From Sulfuritalea sp. (GTDB lineage: Bacteria > Pseudomonadota > Gammaproteobacteria > Burkholderiales > Rhodocyclaceae): a stretch of DNA of 64,000 nucleotides. Shown here piece by piece: positions 1-8,236 of the stretch; position 1 is the first letter of the stretch, and every line of letters begins with the position of its first letter. The notes beneath the pieces were generated by a model, which was not told the DNA's origin, searched no databases, and saw only the letters and a list, made by a program, of their open reading frames with translations. The stretch covers positions 1-64,000 of the forward strand of contig JALNYT010000009.1 of NCBI GenBank assembly GCA_023229685.1. Reading direction: 5' to 3'. Made by a program: the position numbers and the translations under genes.

Positions 1-114
1 CTGGATCTGTGTCGCGAGCATCATGCGGCGCTGGTGCTGGTGACCCATGACCTCGATCTGGCGGCGCGCGCGGCGAGGGTCATGCGCCTGCAGGACGGGG
101 TGCTGGCGGGTTGA
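1..114 (+). CDS. lolD: LolD-like ABC transporter ATPase, C-terminal end (partial)
   Basis: Only the last 37 codons are inside the window, ending in TGA at 112-114. The translation contains LVLVTHDLDLAARAARVMRL followed by DG, which is the H-loop and D-loop-distal end of an ABC ATPase. The closest pattern I know is LolD, the ATPase of the LolCDE complex that releases lipoproteins from the inner membrane. Assignment to LolD rather than another MacB/FtsE-type ATPase rests on this short tail only, so the family is safe and the exact name is not. Confidence 0.6.
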   Translation: MDLCREHHAALVLVTHDLDLAARAARVMRLQDGVLAG

Positions 115-140
115 GCGGCAGGGGCGGCGGGGGGGCCCCC

Positions 141-989
141 CTATCGGACGACGGGGGCTATCCCGGCTGCCGCTGCCTCGTGCACCGTCACCAGTCGCGT
201 GAGATCCTCGACGTCATACGAGCCGAAGACTTCGAAGGCAGACTTGATTTCCGGCAGCACATACACGATGCCACTCGTTCCGGTAAATGCGGGGCGCACG
301 ACGGTCGCGAAGAAATTCGCGGGAACATTGATGCAGCCATACGAAATGCGGTTGTCGAGCGGTGTCGGACTGGCCAGGCGTTGCGGGCGGTGCTCCGCGG
401 GTTTGGTGTTGATCACCGGATGCATGGAGATGGCACCGCCGTAATCCACCCAGAGGATTTGCTTGCCGTGCAAATTGCGATCCAGTGTCGCCACGAATCG
501 GCCGGCCGGGGTCGTGCGCTCTTGCGGACGGATGCTGGACAACGGGCGGTCGCCGATGCCGGGGACGGCGTCATCACCCACTGCCAGGCCGAGCAGCGCG
601 GGCGCTGCGCCACGGAGGCGGCCGTCGGCATCGAATACAAACACTTTGGCGTCCTTCTTGTCGACAATTGCAAACGGCATGCCACGACTATCGCCCGAAT
701 CGACGACCCAGTCCGCCATGGCGCGCGCGTCCCGGGATGCTCTCTCGTGCTCGAACCCGGCGTGCTTGAACCGATGTGCCAGCATGGGTTCCAGTTCAGC
801 GGCAGTTGCTATGCCAACACGCACGGGCAAGGGATCGGTCGGCTTCGACGACGGCGCAGCGTCGCCCGCCGCGAAGGCCGGGTACGAGCCAAGAATCGCG
901 GTCAGCAGGCCAAGGAAAACTCCTTGGGCCATGGTTGCCGCGATCGAGCGCGCGCTCCCGCATGCCTTGTGCAATACATCATGTGGCAT
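141..989 (-). CDS. Secreted L,D-transpeptidase-like (YkuD-fold) protein
   Basis: The protein has 282 residues from ATG 989; an in-frame GTG at 1013 is an alternative, and neither has a clear ribosome binding site. A hydrophobic stretch, GVFLGLLTAILGSYPAFA, looks like a signal peptide, so the product is probably periplasmic. Near the C-terminus NRISYGCINVPANFF resembles the YkuD active-site motif, with the nucleophilic Cys present but Tyr in place of the usual His of SHGC. An upstream His in ISMHPV could be the catalytic base. YkuD enzymes make 3-3 crosslinks in peptidoglycan or attach proteins to it. The gene follows the two-partner secretion pair on the same strand, 82 bp after tpsA. Activity is uncertain because of the altered motif. 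Confidence 0.7.
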   Translation of the reverse strand: MPHDVLHKACGSARSIAATMAQGVFLGLLTAILGSYPAFAAGDAAPSSKPTDPLPVRVGIATAAELEPMLAHRFKHAGFEHERASRDARAMADWVVDSGDSRGMPFAIVDKKDAKVFVFDADGRLRGAAPALLGLAVGDDAVPGIGDRPLSSIRPQERTTPAGRFVATLDRNLHGKQILWVDYGGAISMHPVINTKPAEHRPQRLASPTPLDNRISYGCINVPANFFATVVRPAFTGTSGIVYVLPEIKSAFEVFGSYDVEDLTRLVTVHEAAAAGIAPVVR

Positions 990-1071
990 CGGTAGGTATC
1001 CATGGTCCGGCACTGCGTGTAACGGGTTCCGCTGCGCATGCCTCTGCGATCAGCGGAACGGGATTTTGCTC

Positions 1072-3831
1072 TTAGTTGCGGTCCTGTTTAGGCGGAAGCA
1101 CGGGCGGCACGTAGACCGGCGGCGCCACTACCGGCGGCGGTGGCGGCGGCACGACGACAGGCGGCGCGAGGCTCAGTAGCTCCGGCGGCGTCCTGAACTC
1201 CACTACGGTGGGCGACCAGGCCGGCACATATTCCTGCACTTCCCGCTCCCGGCCCAGCATTTCTGCCCCTTCCAATGCGACCGGTATGCTCGCCAGTGCG
1301 ATGGGTGTCGTATCGATCACGGTGGTGTCGACCGGCGGCACCGGCACGAACGGCGGAAGCGGCACTGGCAAGATCGGCGGAATCGGGGGTGGGGGCGGCG
1401 GCGGCGCCGCGGTGATAGTCCCGGTTGTTCTCGTAACCACACTGCAACAGGGAACCGGGAGGGCCAAACCGGCGGTTGCACCACCAAGCGTATAGCCGCT
1501 ATAGGTGATCAGCTTGTTCACTCCTGGGAGCGCAGTATCGTATTCGGCAGAGTTACCAATCCCGGCAACCAGCGTGAGGCCCCCGCCACCAGGAACCAAA
1601 CCGTTGATGTCAGGCTTGAATGATGTGAATACCGCCGTGGTTGTGGTGTCGGCGATCTTGTCGGCCCCCCCTGGGTACACCAGCATGCGTTGACTTAGCG
1701 GGCTGGTTCCGACCAGGGTAAAGAGCGGCGCATAATCCGTCGGCAGAGTGTACGAAGTTGGATTGTAGCTAACGTTGACAGCGAGCGGGTTTGCTCCCGC
1801 CTTGGTCAGCGCAATCTTGGTGAGCGGGGTGAAGGATACGGTGCCGCCCGCAATCCCCGGTCCGGTAGCCGCGTTACCGGCACTCAGTACCAGACCAGGT
1901 GTCAGGCCAAGGCCATGCGGAACGCTAATGTTGCTGTCGTTGATCGTAATCAGGGCCGTTGGTTGATTAAACGTATTGCTCAGGATAATGTCGCGTCCCG
2001 CGCACATCGAGATGTTTCCGTTGGTCACCGTGATGTCGGTAGCCGGGTTGGCAATTGACCGCACTACGCTTATATCCCGCCCGGCGCTCAATGAAACACT
2101 GCCAGCGGTGGCACCCGTTATGGCCGCCCGCACGTTGATATCCCGTCCGCAACAAACCACCAGATTGCCGTTGGTCATGGAAACGGCCGCGTTGATGTTC
2201 ACATCGCCAATGGCGTTCAATGTCAGGGTCGCCGCGCCCCCCACTACCCAGGTGAGCGCTGAGGCTATCGTGATATCGCCACGCCCGCTTGGGGGCGCGC
2301 CCTGTACGCCGGTGTTGGTCGTAGTGATGGTGACATTGGTGCCGCCGCCAGCCTGCAAGGCGGTTCTGAGGTCAGTGGTATTCAGGGTTACTGCGGTCTC
2401 GCCGGAATTCGGCGCGTAGACGCCACCGACCGGCGCCACCGGGATACCGGCGGTGACTGCACCACTGATCGTAATGTCGGCCGGGTCGAGCAGCCACATG
2501 CCGCTCGCACCGTTGGCCGCGCTGGCGTCAATTCTGATTCCAGCTACGTCCAGCCAGTGAGCGGAGGTTTCGATCAGCCCACCGTTGCCGCCCGATGCAC
2601 CACCGCGCGCCATGATGCTGCCGTAGGCACGCGTCGATTCGTCAGACCAGAGGATGACCTTGCCGCCGTTGCCATTGGTGATGGCGTCAGCGTTGATCGT
2701 GGAATCCGCGCTCATGTAGGTCGCGGTCGCGTTCTGCACGGCCGGGTTCTTGCCCTGGTAGTCGCCGCCGATCAGCACGGTGCCGCCGCCTGCGTCGCCC
2801 GAAGCGTTGATGGTCGTGCCGAAGAGGCCGACGTGGTGGCCGGTGACCGTGACGCTGCCGCCTGTCTGTCCCGCGCCCGTGCCGGACGCGTCCAGCGTGC
2901 CGCTGACGCTCACGGTGCCGCTTTGCATGTCGCCCAGCAGCCGGATCGTGCCGTTGTGGTTTTCGATGGTCTGCGCCTGGATAACGCCGGTGTTGTTCAC
3001 TGCACTCTGCAACAGGTTGCCTGCCGACTGCGCGGTCAGCAGTACCTGTCCGCCGTCGGCCTGGATCAGCCCGCCGTTCTGTACCAGCGCGTCCACCGCG
3101 CCTTGACTAACGGTGACATTGAGCAGGCCGTCGCCGGCGACGTCGAGGGTGATGGCGTTACCTGCCGCCAGCGCTACGGTACCGAGTCGGGCCGAGATGA
3201 CGCCGTCGTTGCCGACGTTGGCGCCGAGCAGCGCGACATAGCCGCCGTCGGCGTTGATCGAGCCCTGATTGAGTACCGACGCGCCGCTGCTGCCGGCAAA
3301 CTGGTATCTGCCAGCCATGAAGTCGCTGTCGGTGATGTTGAGGGTGGAGGCGACCAGCCCGCCGACGTTAACTTGTGCGCCCTTGCCGAACAGGATGCCG
3401 TTGGGATTGACCAGGAACACTTTGCCGTTGGCCGACATGCTGCCGAGGATGCTCGAAGCATCCGCTCCCAGGACCCGGTTGAGTGCGACCGAGCTGCTGT
3501 TGGGCTGCATGAATTGGACGGCTTCGCCCTGGCCGATGCTGAAGCTTTGCCAGTTGATCGCGGCATTCTGGGTTGACTGGTTAATCGTCGTGCTGCCGGC
3601 CGCGCTGCTGATGCTGGCGCCACCTGCGGCTACCACGCCGCCCACGGGCAGGGCGTAGGCACCGGGACCAAAGGCCAGCATCAGGGAAACCGCCAGCCCT
3701 TTCAGCGCGAAGCTTGCAGTCCCCGTTACGGCGTTGGCGCCAGGTGATGATTTCTTGCCGGTGCTGTTGTCGCAAGCGGCGATAAAAGTGCCGGACTTGT
3801 CGTCCCCGGTCGAGCGGTAGGTAAAGTTCAT
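1072..3831 (-). CDS. TpsA exoprotein, filamentous haemagglutinin family
   Basis: The protein has about 919 residues from ATG 3831, which has GGAG 8 bases upstream; a TTG at 3852 is less likely. The N-terminus (MNFTYRS, then GTFIAAC) resembles the extended signal peptide region of two-partner exoproteins, followed by a hydrophobic core ending in AYA. Residues of about 60-180 form a haemagglutination-activity/TPS domain with VFLVNPNGILFGKGAQVNVG. The middle is Gly/Ala/Thr/Asn-rich and likely a beta-helix. The last 130 residues are proline-rich, with runs of 7 and 6 prolines. It should be secreted through the TpsB encoded just upstream (61 bp gap, same strand) and act as a surface or released adhesin. 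It lacks the long repeats of classical 2,000-residue haemagglutinins. Confidence 0.88.
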   Translation of the reverse strand: MNFTYRSTGDDKSGTFIAACDNSTGKKSSPGANAVTGTASFALKGLAVSLMLAFGPGAYALPVGGVVAAGGASISSAAGSTTINQSTQNAAINWQSFSIGQGEAVQFMQPNSSSVALNRVLGADASSILGSMSANGKVFLVNPNGILFGKGAQVNVGGLVASTLNITDSDFMAGRYQFAGSSGASVLNQGSINADGGYVALLGANVGNDGVISARLGTVALAAGNAITLDVAGDGLLNVTVSQGAVDALVQNGGLIQADGGQVLLTAQSAGNLLQSAVNNTGVIQAQTIENHNGTIRLLGDMQSGTVSVSGTLDASGTGAGQTGGSVTVTGHHVGLFGTTINASGDAGGGTVLIGGDYQGKNPAVQNATATYMSADSTINADAITNGNGGKVILWSDESTRAYGSIMARGGASGGNGGLIETSAHWLDVAGIRIDASAANGASGMWLLDPADITISGAVTAGIPVAPVGGVYAPNSGETAVTLNTTDLRTALQAGGGTNVTITTTNTGVQGAPPSGRGDITIASALTWVVGGAATLTLNAIGDVNINAAVSMTNGNLVVCCGRDINVRAAITGATAGSVSLSAGRDISVVRSIANPATDITVTNGNISMCAGRDIILSNTFNQPTALITINDSNISVPHGLGLTPGLVLSAGNAATGPGIAGGTVSFTPLTKIALTKAGANPLAVNVSYNPTSYTLPTDYAPLFTLVGTSPLSQRMLVYPGGADKIADTTTTAVFTSFKPDINGLVPGGGGLTLVAGIGNSAEYDTALPGVNKLITYSGYTLGGATAGLALPVPCCSVVTRTTGTITAAPPPPPPPIPPILPVPLPPFVPVPPVDTTVIDTTPIALASIPVALEGAEMLGREREVQEYVPAWSPTVVEFRTPPELLSLAPPVVVPPPPPPVVAPPVYVPPVLPPKQDRN

Positions 3832-3892
3832 TTTGTTACTCCAATTTTTCAAAAATACTTGTGGCCCAAGTGTCCGTTGCGGCTCACTTTGC

Positions 3893-5560
3893 TCAGAAAT
3901 ATTTCACGAGTTGTATCCAGAATCGACCGGACTTGTCCGGGGCTGACGTCGCCTTTTCATTACCCACCTTGACGGCGTAATACGCCCTCGCCATGAAATT
4001 GTTGGTTTCCGACCAGTTGAGTCCGACCCCTGCACCGCTCAGGGTTCGACTGTTCGGCCCGTCCACCCAGGGGTTTCTGTGCGTAGTGACGCTACCGGTA
4101 TCGACGAAGCCGATCAACTGCAGCTGCCCGCGCAGGTTCTCGAAAAACCTCACCAACTGATATCTGGCTTCCAGATTCAGTACGTAGCCTTCGTCCGCGT
4201 AGGCTTCGCCTTCCGGATAGGCCCGCACGCCGTACATGCCGCCCAATTCCATCTTCTCCGAAGAGTCCAGATTCTTCGAGGCGAATTGCGCATTGAGGCC
4301 GGCGTAAAGCGCGAGCCGTGGAGTCACGCTTTGCAGCCGCATGCCAGTGAATCCGAGCTTGTCGTAATGGCCGTTGGTTTTCGCCGTCGCCGCGTCGATA
4401 GTCCGCGCTGCCGGAGTTTCTATGTCGAGTTCGCCCGTAGACCAGGTGAGCGAATAAGCGGTCAGCCCGCCGCCGCCAAAGCCGTCGCGGTGGTTGCCGT
4501 ACAGGCTGCCCATCAGCACCTGTGCCTTCTTGTCGGTGACGGACGGGGTCACGTCCTCCTTGTCTTGAAACGTCTTGTCCTCGTAAGCGAGTCCGACGTT
4601 GACATTGTTGTTGCGCGACCGGATCAGGGGATAGCTGCCATAGATGCTGGCAATCTCCGCCGTGCCATGGGCTCGCAGGGGTTCGAACTCCTTGCCCAGT
4701 TTGTATTCGAGGGCGCTGTAAGAGACCCCGGCCGTGGCTTTGCCGAACTGCATCTGATAGGCGGCGCGGGCGTAGTTCAGTCCGGACCCCGCGGTCATCC
4801 CGCGCAAGGAGGCGATGTCGCCATGCCCCGCCAGGTTGTTGAGGTTGACCGTTCCGCCCAGCCGGTACTCGCCGGTGTAACGGTTGCCGGCGTTGTCAAA
4901 ATCGACTTCCCCCGAAACGCGCGGCGCCGGCGTGAGGTCAACGATCAGGTCGGATGCGCCGACCGATGCCCCCGGAACCAGGGTCGATTTGACATTTACC
5001 CCGGGAACGTCGGAGAGCAGCAGCAGACGGTTTTCAAGTGGTTCAGACTGGACCAGGTCGCCCTCATTCAGGCCCCCCAGAAGGCCAGTTGCCAGACCAT
5101 CGGAGAGGTTGGTCTGGTTGTTCAGCTGGACCTTGCCATAATGACCTTCGATCACGGCGATGGTCACCGCACCGTTCTTGATGTCCTGCGCCGGCAGGTA
5201 GGCCTGGGCAACGAAGTAGCCGTGGCTGCGGTAATGGCTCGCAATCTTCGCGGCCATGCCGCGCAGGTCGGCCAGCGACAGTTCGCTGCCCGGCGTGAAC
5301 CCGGTGAGCGCCAGCAGTTCGGCTTCTGAATAGACCTGCGCGCCCGTCACATTGAGGCTCTTGACGACGATCTTGACGTCGGAAGATTCCGGGCTGGCGG
5401 GCGCGGTACGCGGCGCCGCAGGAATTGTCGGCGTCGCTTTTTGCGGAAGCGGTGCGGGCGGGATCTGCTGCATCTGACTGCCGGCGTTCAGCAGATCGAC
5501 GGCAAAGGCGCTTTGGCTGGCTGCCAACAAAGCAAGGGTATATAGGTTTTTTTTCAACAT
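3893..5560 (-). CDS. TpsB outer-membrane transporter, ShlB/FhaC/HecB family
   Basis: The protein has 555 residues. The signal peptide is MLKKNLYTLALLAASQSAFA. A proline-rich linker precedes POTRA domains (about residues 65-210; VVKSLNVTGAQVYSEAELLAL, then AQAYLPAQDIKNGAVTIAVIEGHYG in two parts of the first POTRA). From about residue 210 (SGEVDFDNAGNRYTGEYR) a 16-strand-type barrel follows and ends with the terminal aromatic of outer-membrane proteins (VKYF). It exports the TpsA encoded immediately downstream. A palindromic element with its GCGCACAGAG side facing the gene lies 78 bp upstream of the start, so the pair is a likely member of the regulon described in the findings. Confidence 0.92.
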   Translation of the reverse strand: MLKKNLYTLALLAASQSAFAVDLLNAGSQMQQIPPAPLPQKATPTIPAAPRTAPASPESSDVKIVVKSLNVTGAQVYSEAELLALTGFTPGSELSLADLRGMAAKIASHYRSHGYFVAQAYLPAQDIKNGAVTIAVIEGHYGKVQLNNQTNLSDGLATGLLGGLNEGDLVQSEPLENRLLLLSDVPGVNVKSTLVPGASVGASDLIVDLTPAPRVSGEVDFDNAGNRYTGEYRLGGTVNLNNLAGHGDIASLRGMTAGSGLNYARAAYQMQFGKATAGVSYSALEYKLGKEFEPLRAHGTAEIASIYGSYPLIRSRNNNVNVGLAYEDKTFQDKEDVTPSVTDKKAQVLMGSLYGNHRDGFGGGGLTAYSLTWSTGELDIETPAARTIDAATAKTNGHYDKLGFTGMRLQSVTPRLALYAGLNAQFASKNLDSSEKMELGGMYGVRAYPEGEAYADEGYVLNLEARYQLVRFFENLRGQLQLIGFVDTGSVTTHRNPWVDGPNSRTLSGAGVGLNWSETNNFMARAYYAVKVGNEKATSAPDKSGRFWIQLVKYF

Positions 5561-5637
5561 GACTCGTCCTGTCGTTCTTTGTTGGAAAGGGATGACCGCT
5601 AATGTTCAATAGCCTAATAGCGAATTCGGAACGGCTC

Positions 5638-5653
5638 TGTGCGCTGGCGCACA
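5638..5653 (-). promoter_or_regulatory. Palindromic element, copy A (upstream of tpsB)
   Basis: TGTGCGCCAGCGCACA on the minus strand has 7-bp perfect arms around a 2-bp centre and is followed by GAGCCG toward tpsB. Possible -10 hexamers are TATTAG at 5619-5614 (18 nt away) or TATTGA at 5611-5606 (26 nt away). It is the most symmetric copy in the window. Confidence 0.7.
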
Positions 5654-5941
5654 TGCGCGGGACCACTTGCATTCCGCGCCGGAATTGAGGAAGCCGCCAA
5701 GAAGATGCTGGCGGCGGTGGCGTCTATCGGTCGTGGCGGGAAAACGTTCACATTCCAATATATATCACAAAGCAATGAATTGCATATCGCGGAATAACGC
5801 ACTGCGCTCTGCCTTTGTTGTATTTTTGGCGTCGGTCGGTCTGCCGGCTCCTCTATGCGAGGAATTGGATCAAGCGCCAACATTTATATCGGCGCACTAC
5901 AGGCTTTCTGACCGGTTTAAGATCCTCATCGGAAGAGGCAA

Positions 5942-5965
5942 AGAGTCGGCGCTGGCGATACGGCG
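5942..5965 (+). repeat. Dispersed 24-bp repeat, copy R1
   Basis: Contains the 15-base core AGTCGGCGCTGGCGA followed by TACGGCG. It sits in the tpsB/PA2779-like intergenic region (5561-6105, 545 bp), 30 bp before palindrome copy B. Apart from this repeat and the two palindromes I see no convincing gene in that region. Confidence 0.65.
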
Positions 5966-5995
5966 ATGGCTGTCGCAAGGGCTGAAACAGCGGTC

Positions 5996-6011
5996 AGTGC
6001 GCCAGCGCACA
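5996..6011 (+). promoter_or_regulatory. Palindromic element, copy B (upstream of PA2779-like gene)
   Basis: AGTGCGCCAGCGCACA followed by GAGCGG, with perfect 6-bp inner arms around CA. TATTTG at 6035-6040 begins 24 nt after the palindrome and is a plausible -10. The start codon is 95 bp downstream. The same 14-base inner core as copy A, on the opposite strand, makes 5638-6011 a divergent control region. Confidence 0.7.
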
Positions 6012-6105
6012 GAGCGGACGGTGGCACAAGACCATATTTGCCGTCACGTTCGCACGGTTTTTGGTGTGGGGGCGATTCCGACTTGATTCATCAAAGGAGA
6101 TTGAC

Positions 6106-6465
6106 ATGACTTCTGTATTCAAGAAAATGATTTGCCGCTTTTTGGCCATCGCGCTGATAACGCTGCCGTTCCAGACCGGACAGGCCAGCATGATCAGCAC
6201 GGATCAGGTGAATACCGCTGCTACCGTTCAGCTTGACCGCAATCTCGTATCGAACTACCTGAGCCGCGCAGATACCGTGAATGAGTTCCAGATCCTGGGC
6301 TTGAACGCGCAGGATGCCAGGGACCGCGTTGCCGCAATGACCGATGATGAAGTCAGCACGCTGGCCGGGAAGATCAGTGCGGCCAATGCCGGTGGCGACG
6401 CTGGGGGAGTGCTTCTGTTCATATTGGTGGTAGGCGTTGTCTGGTACTTCGCCTTCCGCCGCTAG
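6106..6465 (+). CDS. PA2779-family small exported protein
   Basis: The protein has 119 residues. ATG 6106 follows AAAGGAGA at 6093. It has a signal peptide (cut near QTGQAS), a middle segment with NYLSRADTVNEFQILGLN and DARDRVAAMTDDEV, and a C-terminal membrane segment (GGVLLFILVVGVVWYFAFRR). This layout matches the family named after Pseudomonas aeruginosa PA2779, of unknown function, which normally sits next to a PA2778-type peptidase, as here. The following gene starts 48 bp downstream, so the two are probably cotranscribed from a promoter at palindrome copy B. Confidence 0.8.
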   Translation: MTSVFKKMICRFLAIALITLPFQTGQASMISTDQVNTAATVQLDRNLVSNYLSRADTVNEFQILGLNAQDARDRVAAMTDDEVSTLAGKISAANAGGDAGGVLLFILVVGVVWYFAFRR

Positions 6466-6513
6466 TAGTCCGCTCGCCAAGGCATCCAAAAGGCCACGCA
6501 CTGAAGAGAGACA

Positions 6514-7497
6514 GTGATAGCCGACTTGTATGCATGGTATGGACGCGCCCGCCTCATCGCGGGCGCTTTTTTGCTTGTGGCCCTGCTCGGTGGCTGCGCG
6601 TCGCTGGTGCCGCAGACCATGGGACTGCGCGATGCCTGGCCGGGAGGCGTCGCCGTTCGGACCGACATCGCCGATGTCCCGTTCTTTCCGCAGCAGGAGT
6701 ATCAGTGCGGCCCCGCAGCACTGGCGACCACGCTGGTCCATGCCGGCGCGCCGGTCACCCCGGAGGAACTCGTCAAGCTGGTGTATATCCCCGCGCGCCA
6801 GGGCAGCCTGCAGATCGAAATGCTGGCCGCGCCGCGTCGCTACAGCAAGGTTTCATACCGGCTCGCGCCACGCTTCGATGACCTGTTGCGCGAGGTCGCT
6901 GCCGGCAATCCGGTCATCGTGCTGCAGGATCTCGGTGCCTGGCCGATTAGCGTCTGGCACTACGCGGTGGTGGTCGGTTTCAACTACCCCGCCGGCGAGT
7001 TGTACCTGCGATCGGGAGAGACAAAGCGGCAGGCCATCCCGTTCACGATCTTCGAATACACCTGGAAAAAAAGCGATTACTGGGCAATGGTCACCATGCC
7101 ACCGGGCCGCATCCCGGCAACTGCCGGCGAAGCGGATTACTTGGCCGCGATCTCTGCGATGGAGCGCGTCGGCGAACCCGGCGCCACGCAATTGGCGTAC
7201 TCGACATTCCTCGAGCGCTGGCCGGACAATGTCGCAGCCGGCATCGGCCTCGCAAATCAGCATTACGCGCGGGAAGAACTGAAGCAAGCGGAAGCCGTTC
7301 TGCGGCCGGTCCTGACGCGCCATCCGGATTCTGTGGCAGTGGCCAACAACCTCGCCCAGGTACTCTCGGATATGGGGCGCAATGACGAGGCGCTGGAACT
7401 GCTTGAGCGGGTCGTGGTACCCGAGGGGAGCCCCCTGACAGCGGCGGTGCGCGAAACGCATACGCTCATTTTGCAGCGCATCGGCAAGGACAAATAG
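6514..7497 (+). CDS. PA2778-family C39-like cysteine peptidase lipoprotein with TPR
   Basis: The protein has 327 residues from GTG 6514, preceded by GAAGAGAG. A lipoprotein signal ends in LLGGCAS. Residues of about 50-190 form a papain-fold C39-like domain: VPFFPQQEYQCGPAALATTL carries the catalytic Cys and WHYAVVVGF the His. The C-terminal third holds tetratricopeptide-like repeats (ERWPDNVAAGIGLANQHYAR, VAVANNLAQVLSDMGRNDEA). The substrate is unknown. Pairing with the PA2779-type protein is conserved in this family, and I infer that the two act together in the envelope. Confidence 0.85.
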   Translation: MIADLYAWYGRARLIAGAFLLVALLGGCASLVPQTMGLRDAWPGGVAVRTDIADVPFFPQQEYQCGPAALATTLVHAGAPVTPEELVKLVYIPARQGSLQIEMLAAPRRYSKVSYRLAPRFDDLLREVAAGNPVIVLQDLGAWPISVWHYAVVVGFNYPAGELYLRSGETKRQAIPFTIFEYTWKKSDYWAMVTMPPGRIPATAGEADYLAAISAMERVGEPGATQLAYSTFLERWPDNVAAGIGLANQHYAREELKQAEAVLRPVLTRHPDSVAVANNLAQVLSDMGRNDEALELLERVVVPEGSPLTAAVRETHTLILQRIGKDK

Positions 7498-7535
7498 CCT
7501 GGTCGCCAGGCCGGGGCACGCCGGCGCCCGCTTTA

Positions 7536-7551
7536 TGTTCGGTGGCGCACA
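7536..7551 (+). promoter_or_regulatory. Palindromic element, copy C (upstream of RcnB-like gene)
   Basis: TGTTCGGTGGCGCACA followed by GAGCGG. The right half is intact and the left half is degenerate. TACTTG at 7575-7580 begins 24 nt after the palindrome, the same offset as copy B. The start codon is 78 bp downstream. Confidence 0.6.
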
Positions 7552-7628
7552 GAGCGGCGCCACAAGGAAAGCCATACTTGTTCGCCGGCGGAGCTACGAT
7601 CCGGCCATTCTTTCATGGGAGATCCAAT

Positions 7629-8168
7629 ATGAACCTCGTTACCCTGAGAACAAAGTGTGCTTTGGCATTTTTTGTGGCCGGAATCCTGACGGTAGGCCCG
7701 GCGATGGCCGACAAGCCTTCCTGGGCCGGCTCCGACAAGGAGAGCAAGAAGGAAGCCAAGGAAGAGCAAAAAGCCGAGAAGAGGCAAGACAAAGCCGAGA
7801 GGAAACAAGAAAAGGCCGAGCAAAAACAAGATCAACGCCAGTTCGGCGGGGATGGTCGCCACTTCCAGGAGCAGCAGCATGTGATGGTGCGTGAGTACTA
7901 CTCCACGCATTACAGCAAAGGCCGCTGCCCGCCGGGCCTGGCGAAGAAGCACAACGGCTGCATGCCACCGGGGCAGGCGAAAAAGTGGCAGGTCGGACGG
8001 CCGTTGCCGCGCGACGTGGTTTATTACCAGGTGCCGGCGCAGCTGGTGGTACAAATCGGGCCACCACCGGCCGGCCATCGCTACGTGCGCGTCGCAGGCG
8101 ACATATTGCTGCTCGCGATCGGGACCGGAATGGTCGTCGATGCGATTCAGGATCTCGGCGGCAGATAA
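7629..8168 (+). CDS. RcnB-like exported protein
   Basis: The protein has 179 residues. ATG 7629 follows GGGAGA. A signal peptide (ending PAMADKPSW) is followed by a highly charged Lys/Glu/Gln segment (about residues 36-70, probably helical) and a C-terminal domain with RCPPGLAKKHNGCMPPGQAK and VVYYQVPAQLVVQIGPPPAG, ending in DILLLAIGTGMVVDAI. The C-terminal pattern fits the RcnB family of periplasmic proteins (the E. coli member affects nickel/cobalt homeostasis; the Salmonella relative CigR is linked to virulence control). Family membership is fairly safe; a metal role here is not shown. Confidence 0.72.
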   Translation: MNLVTLRTKCALAFFVAGILTVGPAMADKPSWAGSDKESKKEAKEEQKAEKRQDKAERKQEKAEQKQDQRQFGGDGRHFQEQQHVMVREYYSTHYSKGRCPPGLAKKHNGCMPPGQAKKWQVGRPLPRDVVYYQVPAQLVVQIGPPPAGHRYVRVAGDILLLAIGTGMVVDAIQDLGGR

Positions 8169-8236
8169 GGAATCGCGTCCTGTATTCGTGCAAACGAAGG
8201 ACCATGAATGGCGTAGCTCAAGCGGAGTGTGAAGCA

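Noticed and set aside
6021..6041. A TGGCAC...TTTGC arrangement resembling a sigma-54 promoter after palindrome copy B.
   Set aside because: The GG and GC pairs are separated by 15 bases instead of the required 10, and the other copies show no sigma-54-like sequence.
5667..6086. A 139-codon plus-strand frame between tpsB and the PA2779-like gene, with a signal-peptide-like stretch in its middle.
   Set aside because: It covers palindromes' flanks and repeat R1, has no ribosome binding site, and its C-terminal part is Arg/Gln-rich without a known domain.
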